DNA of 64,000 bases from positions 2,728,001 through 2,792,000 of the forward strand of contig NZ_CP188040.1 of the NCBI RefSeq assembly GCF_049943125.1. Direction: 5' to 3'. Below, piece by piece: positions 9,513-17,945 of this stretch. The notes beneath the pieces were generated by a model. It was not told the DNA's origin and made no database searches. It saw only the letters and a list, made by a program, of their open reading frames with translations. Position 1 is the first letter of the stretch; each line of letters begins with the position of its first letter. Made by a program: the position numbers and the translations under genes. The DNA comes from JAEXZL01 sp049943125. Lineage in GTDB: Bacteria; Bacillota; Clostridia; Clostridiales; Clostridiaceae.

Positions 9513-12074
9513 ATGTTTTTATTAAATATTAATGGTAAGGACGTTGAAGTAAAAGAGGACAAGAAGTTAATGACCCTCTTAAGAGATGACTTGAGAATCA
9601 CCTCCGTTAAGGATGGCTGTAGTGAAGGTATCTGCGGAACATGTACTATTCTTGTAGACGGTAAAAAGATAAAGGCATGTAGTCAACTAGCTTCTAAATA
9701 TCAAGGTAAAAAAATACTCACTGTAGAAGGCTTAAGTGAAAGAGAAAAAGCTGTTTATGTTTATGCCTTTGGAGAAGCAGGAGCAGTACAGTGTGGCTTT
9801 TGTATCCCTGGTATGGTAATCTGTGCAAAGGCTCTTTTAGATGAAAATTTAAACCCAACAAGAGAAGAGGTTAAGAAAGCTTTAAGAGGAAATATCTGTA
9901 GATGTACTGGTTATGTAAAAATAGAAGAAGCCATTTTAATGGCAGCGAAAATCTTTAGAGAAAATCTAGAGGTTCCTAAGAATGAATCCACAGGAGCAAT
10001 GTCTTCAGATATGCACAGAGTAGATGTTGAAGAAAAGGTGTTGGGCACAGGGGTATATGTTGATGATATTATTCTTCCTGGAATGCTCTATGCTAAAGCT
10101 CTTAGGAGCAAATATCCTAGAGCCAAAGTAAATAAAATTGATATATCAAAGGCTCTCCTCCATGAGGATTGTGTGAAGATACTTACAGCAAAGGATGTAC
10201 CTAATAATGTAATTGGCCATCTGGTTCAGGACTGGGATGTTATGATTCCTGAGGGTGAGATTACAAGGTATGTGGGAGATGCATTAGCTTTAGTTGCAAC
10301 TAATCATAAGGAAACCTTAGATGAGGTACTAGCTCTTATTGAGGTAGATTATACTGAGCTTACTCCTGTAACAAATCCTGCTGATGCCCTTAAGGCTGAT
10401 GCTCCATTAATCCATGCTGATGGAAATGTTATGAGTAAAGAGCTCCTTAAGAAGGGAAATGTAAAAGAAGCTATTAAGAATTCAAAATATGTGGTAACTA
10501 GAAAATATAAAACTCCTTTCCAGGAGCACGGCTTCATGGAACCAGAATGTGCAATAGCCATGCCTGAAGGAGAGGATGGAATACTTCTTTACTCAGGATC
10601 TCAGTCTGTATATGATGAGCAGCATGAAATTTCCTTAATGCTTAATATACCACCGGAAAAGGTACACTGCCAATCAAAGCTTGTAGGTGGCGGCTTTGGA
10701 GGTAAGGAGGATATGAGCGTTCAGCATCATGCAGCTCTTATGGCATGGCACACAAAGAGACCGGTTAAGGTTAAGTTCTCAAGACAGGAGAGCTTAGATT
10801 ATCATACTAAGCGTCATGCCATGGAGATGGAATTTACCACCGCTTGCGATGAGGAAGGAAACCTTACAGCTATGAAGGCCTTTATCATTGCAGATACAGG
10901 AGCTTACGCATCCTTAGGAGGACCAGTGCTTCAAAGAGCATGTACTCATGCTGCAGGTCCTTACAATTATCAGAACATCGAAATTCTTGGAATGTCTGTA
11001 TACACCAACAATGTAGTTGGAGGAGCCTTCAGAGGCTTCGGAGTTACCCAAAGCTGCTTTGCTATAGAAAACAATATAAACCTTTTAGCGGAGATGGTGG
11101 GTATATCCCCTTGGGAGATAAGATATAAAAATGCTATTAGACCAGGACAGGTGCTTCCTAATGGACAGATAGCTGATGAGAGTGTAGGTATGGCAGAATG
11201 TCTTGAGGCTGTAAAAGAGGACTTTGAAAGCAGTCCTTATGCAGGTATAGCCATAGGCTTTAAAAACAGTGGAACGGGAGTAGGCTTAAAGGATATAGGA
11301 AGATGTCTTCTTTCTGTAGAGAAGGGCATAGTTCATATCAGGACCTCCGCCGCTTGTATGGGACAGGGAATTGCAACCATGTGTACCCATATGGTATGCG
11401 AAACCACAGGACTGGATCCTAAGTTAACCTATCATGAGGCTCCAGATACAGTACGTACTCCAAACTCCGGTACAAGTACCGCTTCCAGACAAACAGTAGT
11501 TACTGGTGAGGCTACTAGAAGAGCTGCAGAAAAGCTTAAGGAAGCCTTAGATAAGGCTGGCTCCTTAGAAGCTCTTGAGGGAATGGAATTCTTCGGAGAA
11601 TACTCTGCTGTAACTGATCCTATGGGAGCTCCTAAGGAGAACCCTATAAGCCATGTAAGCTACAGCTACGGAGCTCAGGTGGTTATATTAGATGAAAAGG
11701 GTAAGGTAGAGAAGGTAGTAGCTGCTTATGATGTTGGAACTCCTGTTAATCCTAAGTCTGCAGAAGGTCAGATCGAAGGCGGTATAGTTATGGGCCTTGG
11801 CTATGCTCTCACAGAAGACTTTAAAACAGAGGGTGGCTATCCAAAAACTAAGCTTGGAACCTTAGGGCTCATGAGAGCCAATGAGGCACCAAAAATAGAG
11901 GTAAAGCTAGTTAAAGGACCAGGAAAAATTCCTCAGGCCTACGGTGCAAAGGGTGTAGGAGAGCTTTGCCTGATACCAACAGCTCCTGCTTGCTCTCATG
12001 CTTATTATCGCTTAGATCGTAAGCTTAGATGCCAGCTGCCTTTAAGAGATACCTTTTATAAAAAAGAGAAGTAA
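9513..12074 (+). CDS. xdhD: Selenium-dependent-type xanthine dehydrogenase (2x[2Fe-2S] + Mo domain)
   Basis: An 853-residue molybdenum hydroxylase of the XdhD/selenium-dependent xanthine dehydrogenase type. The N-terminus has a plant-type [2Fe-2S] domain (CSEGICGTC near residue 36) and a second [2Fe-2S] domain (CGFC near 94, CRCTGY near 131). The molybdopterin domain follows, with QEHGFMEPE, GGGFGGKED, RGFGVTQ and the C-terminal GAKGVGE carrying the catalytic glutamate near residue 815. There is no FAD domain, and no FAD subunit gene is in the window. Selenium dependence is inferred from family and neighbours (ygfK, ssnA, mocA-like); no in-frame UGA is present, so selenium would be a labile cofactor ligand. 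A long hairpin follows the gene. Confidence 0.9.
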   Translation: MFLLNINGKDVEVKEDKKLMTLLRDDLRITSVKDGCSEGICGTCTILVDGKKIKACSQLASKYQGKKILTVEGLSEREKAVYVYAFGEAGAVQCGFCIPGMVICAKALLDENLNPTREEVKKALRGNICRCTGYVKIEEAILMAAKIFRENLEVPKNESTGAMSSDMHRVDVEEKVLGTGVYVDDIILPGMLYAKALRSKYPRAKVNKIDISKALLHEDCVKILTAKDVPNNVIGHLVQDWDVMIPEGEITRYVGDALALVATNHKETLDEVLALIEVDYTELTPVTNPADALKADAPLIHADGNVMSKELLKKGNVKEAIKNSKYVVTRKYKTPFQEHGFMEPECAIAMPEGEDGILLYSGSQSVYDEQHEISLMLNIPPEKVHCQSKLVGGGFGGKEDMSVQHHAALMAWHTKRPVKVKFSRQESLDYHTKRHAMEMEFTTACDEEGNLTAMKAFIIADTGAYASLGGPVLQRACTHAAGPYNYQNIEILGMSVYTNNVVGGAFRGFGVTQSCFAIENNINLLAEMVGISPWEIRYKNAIRPGQVLPNGQIADESVGMAECLEAVKEDFESSPYAGIAIGFKNSGTGVGLKDIGRCLLSVEKGIVHIRTSAACMGQGIATMCTHMVCETTGLDPKLTYHEAPDTVRTPNSGTSTASRQTVVTGEATRRAAEKLKEALDKAGSLEALEGMEFFGEYSAVTDPMGAPKENPISHVSYSYGAQVVILDEKGKVEKVVAAYDVGTPVNPKSAEGQIEGGIVMGLGYALTEDFKTEGGYPKTKLGTLGLMRANEAPKIEVKLVKGPGKIPQAYGAKGVGELCLIPTAPACSHAYYRLDRKLRCQLPLRDTFYKKEK

Positions 12075-12095
12075 GGTACACTATAAATGAAAAGA

Positions 12096-12132
12096 AGTAA
12101 GCTGATAAGCTCTTAAGGGCTATCAGCTTACT
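12096..12132 (+). other. Long intercistronic hairpin between xdhD and ridA
   Basis: A 12-bp perfect stem (AGTAAGCTGATA paired with TATCAGCTTACT) closes a 13-base loop. No run of T follows, so it is probably an mRNA processing or stability hairpin rather than a strong terminator. It would let ridA be expressed at a different level from the upstream operon. Confidence 0.5.
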
Positions 12133-12160
12133 AATATCTAAATTACTAGGAGGAATAATT

Positions 12161-12541
12161 ATGAATAAAAAAGCAATAATTTCAGATAAGGCTCCAGCAG
12201 CCGTAGGACCATATGTTCATGGAGTACAGGTAGGAAATCTATTCTTCATTTCAGGCCAGCTAGGCTTAGACCCAGTAACTGGTGTCATGGTAGAAGGAGT
12301 AGAGGCTCAAGCTCATATGGCTTTAAAGAATCTAGGAGCAATCTTAGAAGAAGTAGGCTCTAGCTATAATGACGTAGTAAAAACCACTATTTTCTTAAAG
12401 GATATGGGAGATTTTGCTCTAGTTAACAGCATATATTCAGAGTATTTCAATGATGAAAAGCCTGCTAGATCCTGCATCGAGGTGGCAAGACTGCCTAAGG
12501 ATGGGGTTGTGGAGATTGAGGCGATAGCGGTAGTTAAATAG
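12161..12541 (+). CDS. ridA: RidA family reactive enamine/imine deaminase
   Basis: A 126-residue YjgF/YER057c/UK114 family protein of normal length. The start IISDKAPAAVGPYVHGVQVG, the FISGQLGLDP segment and the conserved arginine/glutamate region PARSCIEVARLPKDGVVEIEAIA are all present. RidA hydrolyses 2-aminoacrylate to pyruvate and ammonia. YgeX in the same locus produces that intermediate, so a role in protecting PLP enzymes during diaminopropionate breakdown is likely. The ATG follows AGGAGGAATAATT. A 7-bp tandem repeat starts directly after its stop codon. Confidence 0.93.
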   Translation: MNKKAIISDKAPAAVGPYVHGVQVGNLFFISGQLGLDPVTGVMVEGVEAQAHMALKNLGAILEEVGSSYNDVVKTTIFLKDMGDFALVNSIYSEYFNDEKPARSCIEVARLPKDGVVEIEAIAVVK

Positions 12542-12660
12542 AGGTAAGAGGTAAGAGGTAAGAGGTAAGAGGTAAGAAGTAAGAGATAGAGGATAAAAGA
12601 TAGAAGATAAAAGATAAAAGATAGAAGATAAAAGATAGAAGATAAAAGATAGAAGATAAG
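12542..12660. repeat. Heptanucleotide tandem repeat, 17 units
   Basis: Seventeen consecutive 7-bp units fill this stretch without interruption. The first five are exact AGGTAAG and the sixth is AAGTAAG. The later ones alternate mainly between AGATAGA and AGATAAA, giving a 14-bp higher-order period. The strand is almost all purine plus one T per unit. It begins at the first base after the ridA stop and ends about 130 bases before the TetR gene. It is a slippage-prone tract whose copy number probably varies between strains. Confidence 0.9.
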
Positions 12661-12789
12661 AGCAAAGGGGTTAGAGGTGAAGGTTGGGGGCTATTAAGGT
12701 GATGCTGTGATATCTGTGCTTTAGCTAAAGGTGATATGTTGTAAAAGAAATTAAATAACTAGTAGAATTATAAAGGAGATATGTAGACC

Positions 12790-13386
12790 ATGGCACAAAT
12801 ATACCAGAAGGATGCTAAGGATAGAATTTTAGATGCAGCTTTGAATGTTGTGAATAAAAATACTATAAGTGGTACTCGAATGCATCTTATTGCCGATGAG
12901 GCTGATATGGTTCAGTCTAATATTCATTATTATTATAAAACTAAGGATGAGCTGATGCTGGCTCTTCAAAATTATATCCTGGAGGAGTGCTATACCTTTA
13001 GAAAGATTCATAAGAAGAGCTCTAAGGATGATTTAGAAAGCCAGCTGGATGTATATATAAATCAGAAAAAGAAGCTCATCCTTGATAAGAGTAACTATGA
13101 CTTTGCAGAGATAGATTTTTGGGTCCAGGGAAAGATCAATGAGGAGATACGACTAAGATTTCAGCACTCCTATGAGGAATGGAGAAGAGAAATAAGAGAA
13201 ATTTTAGATAAGTATTGTAAGGACATGAACGAGGCTACTAGAAGGCAGTTACCTTATATAGTGGTTTCTATGCTTGAAGGGGCAACAATTCAGTATGGAA
13301 TAAGCAGAGAGGGCTTTGATGTGGAGGAATACTTTGCTAGTGTGAAGAGAATGGTGTTGAATGAAGTTAATAGAGCAAAAGATTAG
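12790..13386 (+). CDS. TetR/AcrR family regulator of the purine/molybdenum locus
   Basis: A 198-residue TetR-type protein. The N-terminal helix-turn-helix covers residues about 10-55, with MHLIADEADMVQSNIHYYYKTKDELM as the HTH and following helix; the rest is a helical ligand-binding domain. It lies between the catabolic operon and the cofactor operon, both of which have a TTGATTAATCAA-type palindrome upstream. TetR proteins bind such palindromes and release on ligand binding, so a purine or pathway intermediate is a plausible inducer; the ligand is unknown. The ATG is 11 bases after AAGGAG. No copy of the palindrome is seen before its own start. Confidence 0.88.
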   Translation: MAQIYQKDAKDRILDAALNVVNKNTISGTRMHLIADEADMVQSNIHYYYKTKDELMLALQNYILEECYTFRKIHKKSSKDDLESQLDVYINQKKKLILDKSNYDFAEIDFWVQGKINEEIRLRFQHSYEEWRREIREILDKYCKDMNEATRRQLPYIVVSMLEGATIQYGISREGFDVEEYFASVKRMVLNEVNRAKD

Positions 13387-13682
13387 GTTGGGGTTTGTTG
13401 ACGGGGAGAGTCTTTTGTAATATGATAAAAATATAACGAAGATTATGAAAAGTTGAAAGACACTTAATGGAGTAAATACAGTGATTTGGTGTATTTATTT
13501 CTGTTTATACTCATATGAAAACGTTATTTGTATTGAATTGTTTGAATAGTAATTCTATTGGGTGTGGTTGTTTTATTTTTAGGGCAGGGATTGCTTGAGT
13601 TTGTTGTGATATTTTTGATTATTGGTTGATTGATTAGTCAATCTAAGTAGTTTGAATATGGAATGAAAGAAGCAATTAAGAA
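13387..13682. other. Intergenic region before the cofactor operon, with TetR site
   Basis: About 295 bases with no convincing reading frame. Apart from the TetR-type palindrome near its right end I see only AT-rich sequence. It should contain the promoter of the xdhC-to-mogA operon. Confidence 0.6.
13625..13646. promoter_or_regulatory. Putative TetR operator, site 3
   Basis: The core TTGATTAGTCAA (13630-13641) differs by one base from the cores at 2090 and 3644; the right flank TCTAA is a perfect match and the left flank GTTGA a partial one (about 19 of 22 overall). It lies 37 to 58 bases before the xdhC-like start, so it probably coordinates cofactor genes with the purine genes. Confidence 0.6.
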
Positions 13683-14669
13683 ATGGGGAAGGCTATGAAG
13701 GAGTTTTTTAGGGTTCTTAGGGATTTGTCCTCGGATTATGAGAATATGGCTATGACGGTTATTGAAGGAGAGGCTCTGGGGGAAAAGCTTATATTATCAA
13801 GGGGTAATTTAGTATATGAATCGAAGGAAGGGTTGTTTTCTTTAAGGGAAGGCTTGAAGCTTTATTCTGAGAGGATACAGGGAGATAAAAAGCTGGTTAT
13901 TTGTGGAGGAGGGCATATTTCTATTCCGCTGATAACCATGGGGAGGCTTTTAGGCTTTCATGTAACGGTTATTGAGGATAGGATTTTATATGCTGATAAT
14001 GCTAGGAGAGCAAAGGCTGATAGGGTTATTTGTGATAGCTTTCAGAAGGCACTGCAGGAGATAGATGGGGATGCTAGTAGTTACTTTATTATTGTTACTA
14101 GAGGTCACCGCCATGATCAGGACTGCTTAGAGGAGATTGTTAAGAAGAATAACGGCTATATAGGTATGATAGGCAGTAAGCTTAGAGTTAAAAAGGTCAA
14201 GGAGGAGCTTATAGCTAGGGGGATACCTGAGGAGGCTCTGGATAAGGTGTACAGTCCTATAGGTCTTAAGATAGGTGCTGAAACTCCTGAGGAAATTGCT
14301 GTGGCTATAATGGCAGAGGTAATCCAGGTGAGCAAAGCTTTGCGAGAAGCTGGTGGTTATTCTAAAGAGCTTCTTTCCTCTATTTTAGAGGAGGATGGGG
14401 AGGACAAAATCCTTGCTACCATAATAAAAAGAAAAGGATCAGCACCCAGGGGAGTTGGTGCAAAGATGCTTATCTTTAAGGATGGGAGAACCCTTGGAAC
14501 AATTGGTGGTGGCTGTGTGGAGGCGGATATTATCACTAAGGCTCGTTATCAGCTGTTGGATGGGGACAAGGCTCCACGGATATATAAGGTGGATATGACA
14601 GGGGCTGATGCAGAGGAGGAAGGTATGGTCTGCGGAGGTACTGTGGATATACTTTTAGAATGGGTGTAG
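13683..14669 (+). CDS. xdhC: XdhC/CoxI family maturation factor, domains in reversed order
   Basis: A 328-residue XdhC-family protein needed to mature molybdenum hydroxylases, typically for cofactor sulfuration and insertion. A Rossmann domain with KLVICGGGHISIPL near residue 70 comes first, and the CoxI-type segment KGSAPRGVGAKM plus GTIGGGCVEAD comes last (near 256-290). In the common XdhC arrangement the CoxI part is N-terminal and the Rossmann part C-terminal, so this one reads as circularly permuted. It is first in the cofactor operon. The ATG at 13683 has no clear ribosome binding site; the ATG at 13695 follows GGGGAAGG closely and may be the true start. Confidence 0.87.
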   Translation: MGKAMKEFFRVLRDLSSDYENMAMTVIEGEALGEKLILSRGNLVYESKEGLFSLREGLKLYSERIQGDKKLVICGGGHISIPLITMGRLLGFHVTVIEDRILYADNARRAKADRVICDSFQKALQEIDGDASSYFIIVTRGHRHDQDCLEEIVKKNNGYIGMIGSKLRVKKVKEELIARGIPEEALDKVYSPIGLKIGAETPEEIAVAIMAEVIQVSKALREAGGYSKELLSSILEEDGEDKILATIIKRKGSAPRGVGAKMLIFKDGRTLGTIGGGCVEADIITKARYQLLDGDKAPRIYKVDMTGADAEEEGMVCGGTVDILLEWV

Positions 14670-14672
14670 CTT

Positions 14673-15326
14673 ATGAAGAAGGATTTTAATGGTTATAAGG
14701 CTTTGATACTGGCCGCTGGTCTTTCTACCAGGATGAAGAGCTTTAAGCCTTTGTTGCCTCTGGGAGATAAGACCATCATAGAGCAGACCATAAGTAGATT
14801 TTTGCAGGCTGGTCTTGAAAAAAGTGATATTTTAGTGGTTATTGGTAGGAAGGCAGAGGAGCTGGCACCGGTGCTTAGTAAGCATGGGGTTTCCTATGTT
14901 ATAAATGATAGATATGAGACCAGTGATATGTTTTATTCAATTCAGCTGGGACTTAAGGAGCTTTCGGAGCCCTTGGAGGGAGTTTTACTTTCCCCTGGTG
15001 ATATTCCTCTTATAAAGGCAGGTACCATCACTAGCTTGTTGGAGGAAAGGAAGAGGAGCTATTTTAATATAATTATTCCTTCCTTTAATAATAGAAGGGG
15101 GCATCCTATCTTATTAGGAAAAGAAATTATTTCAGCAGTGGCTTCTTATAATGGTAAGGACGGAATGCATGGCTTCCTTAAGGAGCAGAAAAATTATATT
15201 CATTATATTAATGTACAGGATGAGTATATGCTTATGGACCTAGATAAACCAGAGGACTATGAGAGAGCACTGAAGATATATAGTGAGGTTAAAGAACGTG
15301 GGGGTGAGCTTAATGAGGGAAATTGA
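14673..15326 (+). CDS. mocA: MocA-like molybdenum cofactor nucleotidyltransferase
   Basis: A 217-residue MobA-like nucleotidyltransferase. The N-terminal nucleotide loop LILAAGLSTRM is at residues about 11-21, followed by the K-P-L-L motif FKPLLPLGD and a catalytic aspartate region LLSPGDIPLI near 105. MocA transfers CMP to molybdopterin; YgfJ-type homologues accompany selenium-dependent hydroxylases. Whether this one uses CTP or GTP cannot be told with certainty. It is 3 bases after xdhC and overlaps the next gene by 14 bases, so these are translationally coupled. Confidence 0.87.
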   Translation: MKKDFNGYKALILAAGLSTRMKSFKPLLPLGDKTIIEQTISRFLQAGLEKSDILVVIGRKAEELAPVLSKHGVSYVINDRYETSDMFYSIQLGLKELSEPLEGVLLSPGDIPLIKAGTITSLLEERKRSYFNIIIPSFNNRRGHPILLGKEIISAVASYNGKDGMHGFLKEQKNYIHYINVQDEYMLMDLDKPEDYERALKIYSEVKERGGELNEGN

Positions 15327-16347
15327 AACTATTAAAGCTGTGGGACATATTCTGTGTCAGGATATAACTCAGATAATACCGGGGGAAGTAAAGGGTCCTG
15401 TATTTAGGAAGGGACATATTATTAGGGAAGAGGATATACCAGTTTTGTTATCTGTGGGTAAGGAGCATTTATATATTTGGGAAAAAACAGAGGGAATCCT
15501 TCATGAAAATGAGGCGGCAGAGATTCTTTATAGTATCTGCGCCAATGAAGGAATGACGGGCTCTGATATAAAAGAGGGGAAGATAGAGATATCCTCTCTT
15601 ATAGATGGACTTTTTAAAATAAATAGAGAAAAGCTAAGGGGTATCAACAGTCTTGGAGAGATGATGATAGCTACAAGACATGGGGACACTGAGGTTAAAA
15701 AAGGGGATAAGCTTGCTGGTACAAGAATTATTCCTCTGATTATTGAAAAGGAAAAGCTAGATAGGGCTGTGGAAATAGGAGGAGGCGAAGGGATTTTAAA
15801 GGTGCTCCCTTTCAACTATAAGAAGGTAGGGATAGTTACTACCGGAAGTGAGGTCTTTAAGGGAAGAATTAAGGACAGCTTCGGTCCTGTGCTTAGGGAT
15901 AAGCTCTCCTATTATCCAACGGAAATTATCGGGCAGAGAATCACCGACGATAATAAGGAGGATATTAGAGAAGCTATACTGAAGTTCATTGAAGAGGGAG
16001 CAGACATGGTTATCTGTACTGGAGGCATGAGTGTAGATCCCGATGATAAGACTCCTGGAGCTATTATGTCCACAGGAGCTAATATAATTTCCTATGGTGC
16101 ACCAGTACTGCCAGGGGCAATGCTGCTTTTATCTTATTATTATAATGAGGGAAGAGAAATACCAATATTAGGACTTCCTGGCTGTGTAATGTATGCAAAG
16201 AAAACCATATTTGATCTGCTTCTCCCTAGGCTTATAGCAGATGATCCAATTTCTAAGGAGGATCTAGCAGCTTTAGGAGAAGGAGGTCTATGCCTTCAAT
16301 GTGATGTCTGTACCTATCCTAACTGTGGCTTTGGGAAAGGTCGATAA
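15313..16347 (+). CDS. MoeA-like molybdopterin-binding protein with C-terminal Cys cluster
   Basis: A 344-residue protein with a MoCF/MogA-type molybdopterin-binding domain at about residues 165-310 (GIVTTGSEVFKG and ICTGGMSVDPDD are typical MoeA motifs). It ends in a cysteine tail CLQCDVCTYPNCGFGKG, spaced C-x2-C-x2-C-x4-C, suited to binding a metal or FeS centre. It is shorter than canonical MoeA and probably a specialised MoeA relative that handles the cofactor of the adjacent hydroxylase; that is inference. The ATG at 15313 follows GGGGTGAG and overlaps the mocA end by 14 bases. Confidence 0.82.
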   Translation: MREIETIKAVGHILCQDITQIIPGEVKGPVFRKGHIIREEDIPVLLSVGKEHLYIWEKTEGILHENEAAEILYSICANEGMTGSDIKEGKIEISSLIDGLFKINREKLRGINSLGEMMIATRHGDTEVKKGDKLAGTRIIPLIIEKEKLDRAVEIGGGEGILKVLPFNYKKVGIVTTGSEVFKGRIKDSFGPVLRDKLSYYPTEIIGQRITDDNKEDIREAILKFIEEGADMVICTGGMSVDPDDKTPGAIMSTGANIISYGAPVLPGAMLLLSYYYNEGREIPILGLPGCVMYAKKTIFDLLLPRLIADDPISKEDLAALGEGGLCLQCDVCTYPNCGFGKGR

Positions 16348-16382
16348 ACATCAGCTTATAGCCAGTTAATATCGGAGGAGTT

Positions 16383-17186
16383 ATGAAAAGGAAAGCTTAT
16401 ATCTATATATTATTAATTGCTGCTATTATTTCAAGCTTTACTGGCTGTGGAAGCAAGGAAGCTGCTTCTAAGGATAGTGGAAAAAAAGACGTCTCTATAC
16501 TGATTGCAGCAGCTGCAAGCCTAGAAGCTTCCTTGGAAAAATCTATAATACCGCTTTTTGAAGAAAATCATCCTGATATAAAGGTTCAGGGGACCTATGA
16601 TGGTTCTGGGAAGCTTGCACTACAAATTCAAGAGGGGATTCCTGGAGATATTTTTATATCAGCAGCGGCAAGTTCTATGGAAGTACTTAAGGGTAAGGAG
16701 CTTATCTATGAGGATTCTATAGTAGAGCTTTTAGAAAATAAGCTTGTACTTATAGTGCCTAAGGCTTCTAGGGGTAGCTATAAGAGCTTTGAGGATATAA
16801 TTAATGCCAAGACCATAGCCATAGGAGATCCTGCATCAGTCCCTGCTGGGCAATATGCAAAGGAAGTGTTAGAGGCCATGGGTCTATGGGAGGAAGTAAG
16901 TCAAAGGGCAAGTCTTGGGACAAACGTTACGGAGGTTCTTCAGTGGGTGGCTGAGGGTAGTGCAGAAGCAGGTCTTGTATATGCTACCGATGCAGCTCTT
17001 GAAGGAGATAAGGTTGAGGTAATAGAGGAAGCCCAAGAGGAGTTTCTAAAAAGCAGAATTATTTATCCTGCGGGAATAATTAGAGCTACTGAAAACAAAG
17101 AGACTGCAGAAGAGTTTTTAGATTTTTTAGCTTCAGAGGAAGTAAAGGAAATTTTTAAGTCCTATGGCTTTTATCCAGCGGAATAG
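16383..17186 (+). CDS. modA: Molybdate ABC transporter substrate-binding lipoprotein
   Basis: A 267-residue ModA. The signal peptide ends in a lipobox SFTGCGS, giving a lipid-anchored Cys near residue 22. The mature part begins with VSILIAAAASLEASLEKSI and has the family's GDIFISAAASSMEVL and YATDAAL segments, which form the molybdate pocket of type II periplasmic binding proteins. It lies 35 bases after the MoeA-like gene and supplies molybdate to the adjacent ModB/ModC. Confidence 0.93.
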   Translation: MKRKAYIYILLIAAIISSFTGCGSKEAASKDSGKKDVSILIAAAASLEASLEKSIIPLFEENHPDIKVQGTYDGSGKLALQIQEGIPGDIFISAAASSMEVLKGKELIYEDSIVELLENKLVLIVPKASRGSYKSFEDIINAKTIAIGDPASVPAGQYAKEVLEAMGLWEEVSQRASLGTNVTEVLQWVAEGSAEAGLVYATDAALEGDKVEVIEEAQEEFLKSRIIYPAGIIRATENKETAEEFLDFLASEEVKEIFKSYGFYPAE

Positions 17187-17261
17187 CCATCAGTATTATT
17201 AAATTTAGAAGGAATCGATAACTATTAAGTTAATCAATTTATTAAAGAAAGGAAGAGGAGA

Positions 17262-17945
17262 ATGAATATATCACCTATAGTAGTGTCCTTAAGAACTGCA
17301 GCCATATCAATATTCATTACCTTCTTCCTTGGAATTTTTTTAGCCTATTTAGTGATGAAAATAAAAAAGGAAAAGGTGAGAGCGGTAATTGATGCGCTGC
17401 TGACCCTGCCACTGGTTCTTCCACCTACGGTGGTAGGCTTTATTCTTCTTTATATTTTTGGAACGGGAAGACCTATTGGAGCCTTCTTCCTTGAGTTTTT
17501 TAGGGTGAAAATAGTCTTTTCCTGGGGGGCCACGGTGCTAGCAGCAGTGGTAATGTCCTTTCCGCTGATGTATCGCTCCGCCCGTGGTGCATTTCAAGCC
17601 ATAGACGAGAATCTAATTTATTCGGCACAGACCTTAGGAATAAGTCAGAGTAGGATTTTTTGGAGAGTAATTCTTCCCAGTGCTAGAGAGGGTGTAATTA
17701 GTGGGGGAGTCTTAGCCTTTGCCAGAGCTCTGGGGGAGTTTGGAGCTACTGCCATGATAGCAGGTAATATCGATGGTAGGACAAGAACCCTTCCTCTAGC
17801 TATATATTCTGCTGTAATGGCAGGAAACATGGAGGAGGCTTCTAAATACGTTATATTAATACTTCTCCTATCTGTGGTGATAATCATATATATTAACAGG
17901 CTTCCATACTTAGAGAGCTTTGGTCTTAAAAGGAGGAAGAAATGA
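17262..17945 (+). CDS. modB: Molybdate ABC transporter permease
   Basis: A 227-residue inner membrane permease with about five hydrophobic segments. The EAA-type loop that docks the ATPase is visible as ENLIYSAQTLGISQSRIFWRV, followed by RALGEFGATAMIAGN, highly typical of ModB. It is 75 bases after modA and overlaps modC by 4 bases (ATGA). Confidence 0.93.
   Translation: MNISPIVVSLRTAAISIFITFFLGIFLAYLVMKIKKEKVRAVIDALLTLPLVLPPTVVGFILLYIFGTGRPIGAFFLEFFRVKIVFSWGATVLAAVVMSFPLMYRSARGAFQAIDENLIYSAQTLGISQSRIFWRVILPSAREGVISGGVLAFARALGEFGATAMIAGNIDGRTRTLPLAIYSAVMAGNMEEASKYVILILLLSVVIIIYINRLPYLESFGLKRRKK

Noticed and set aside
9513..12074. Selenocysteine codon in the xanthine dehydrogenase
   Set aside because: The frame has no internal UGA, so any selenium would be a non-translational cofactor ligand.
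12542..12660. CRISPR-like repeat
   Set aside because: The 7-bp units are directly adjacent with no spacers, so this is a simple tandem repeat.
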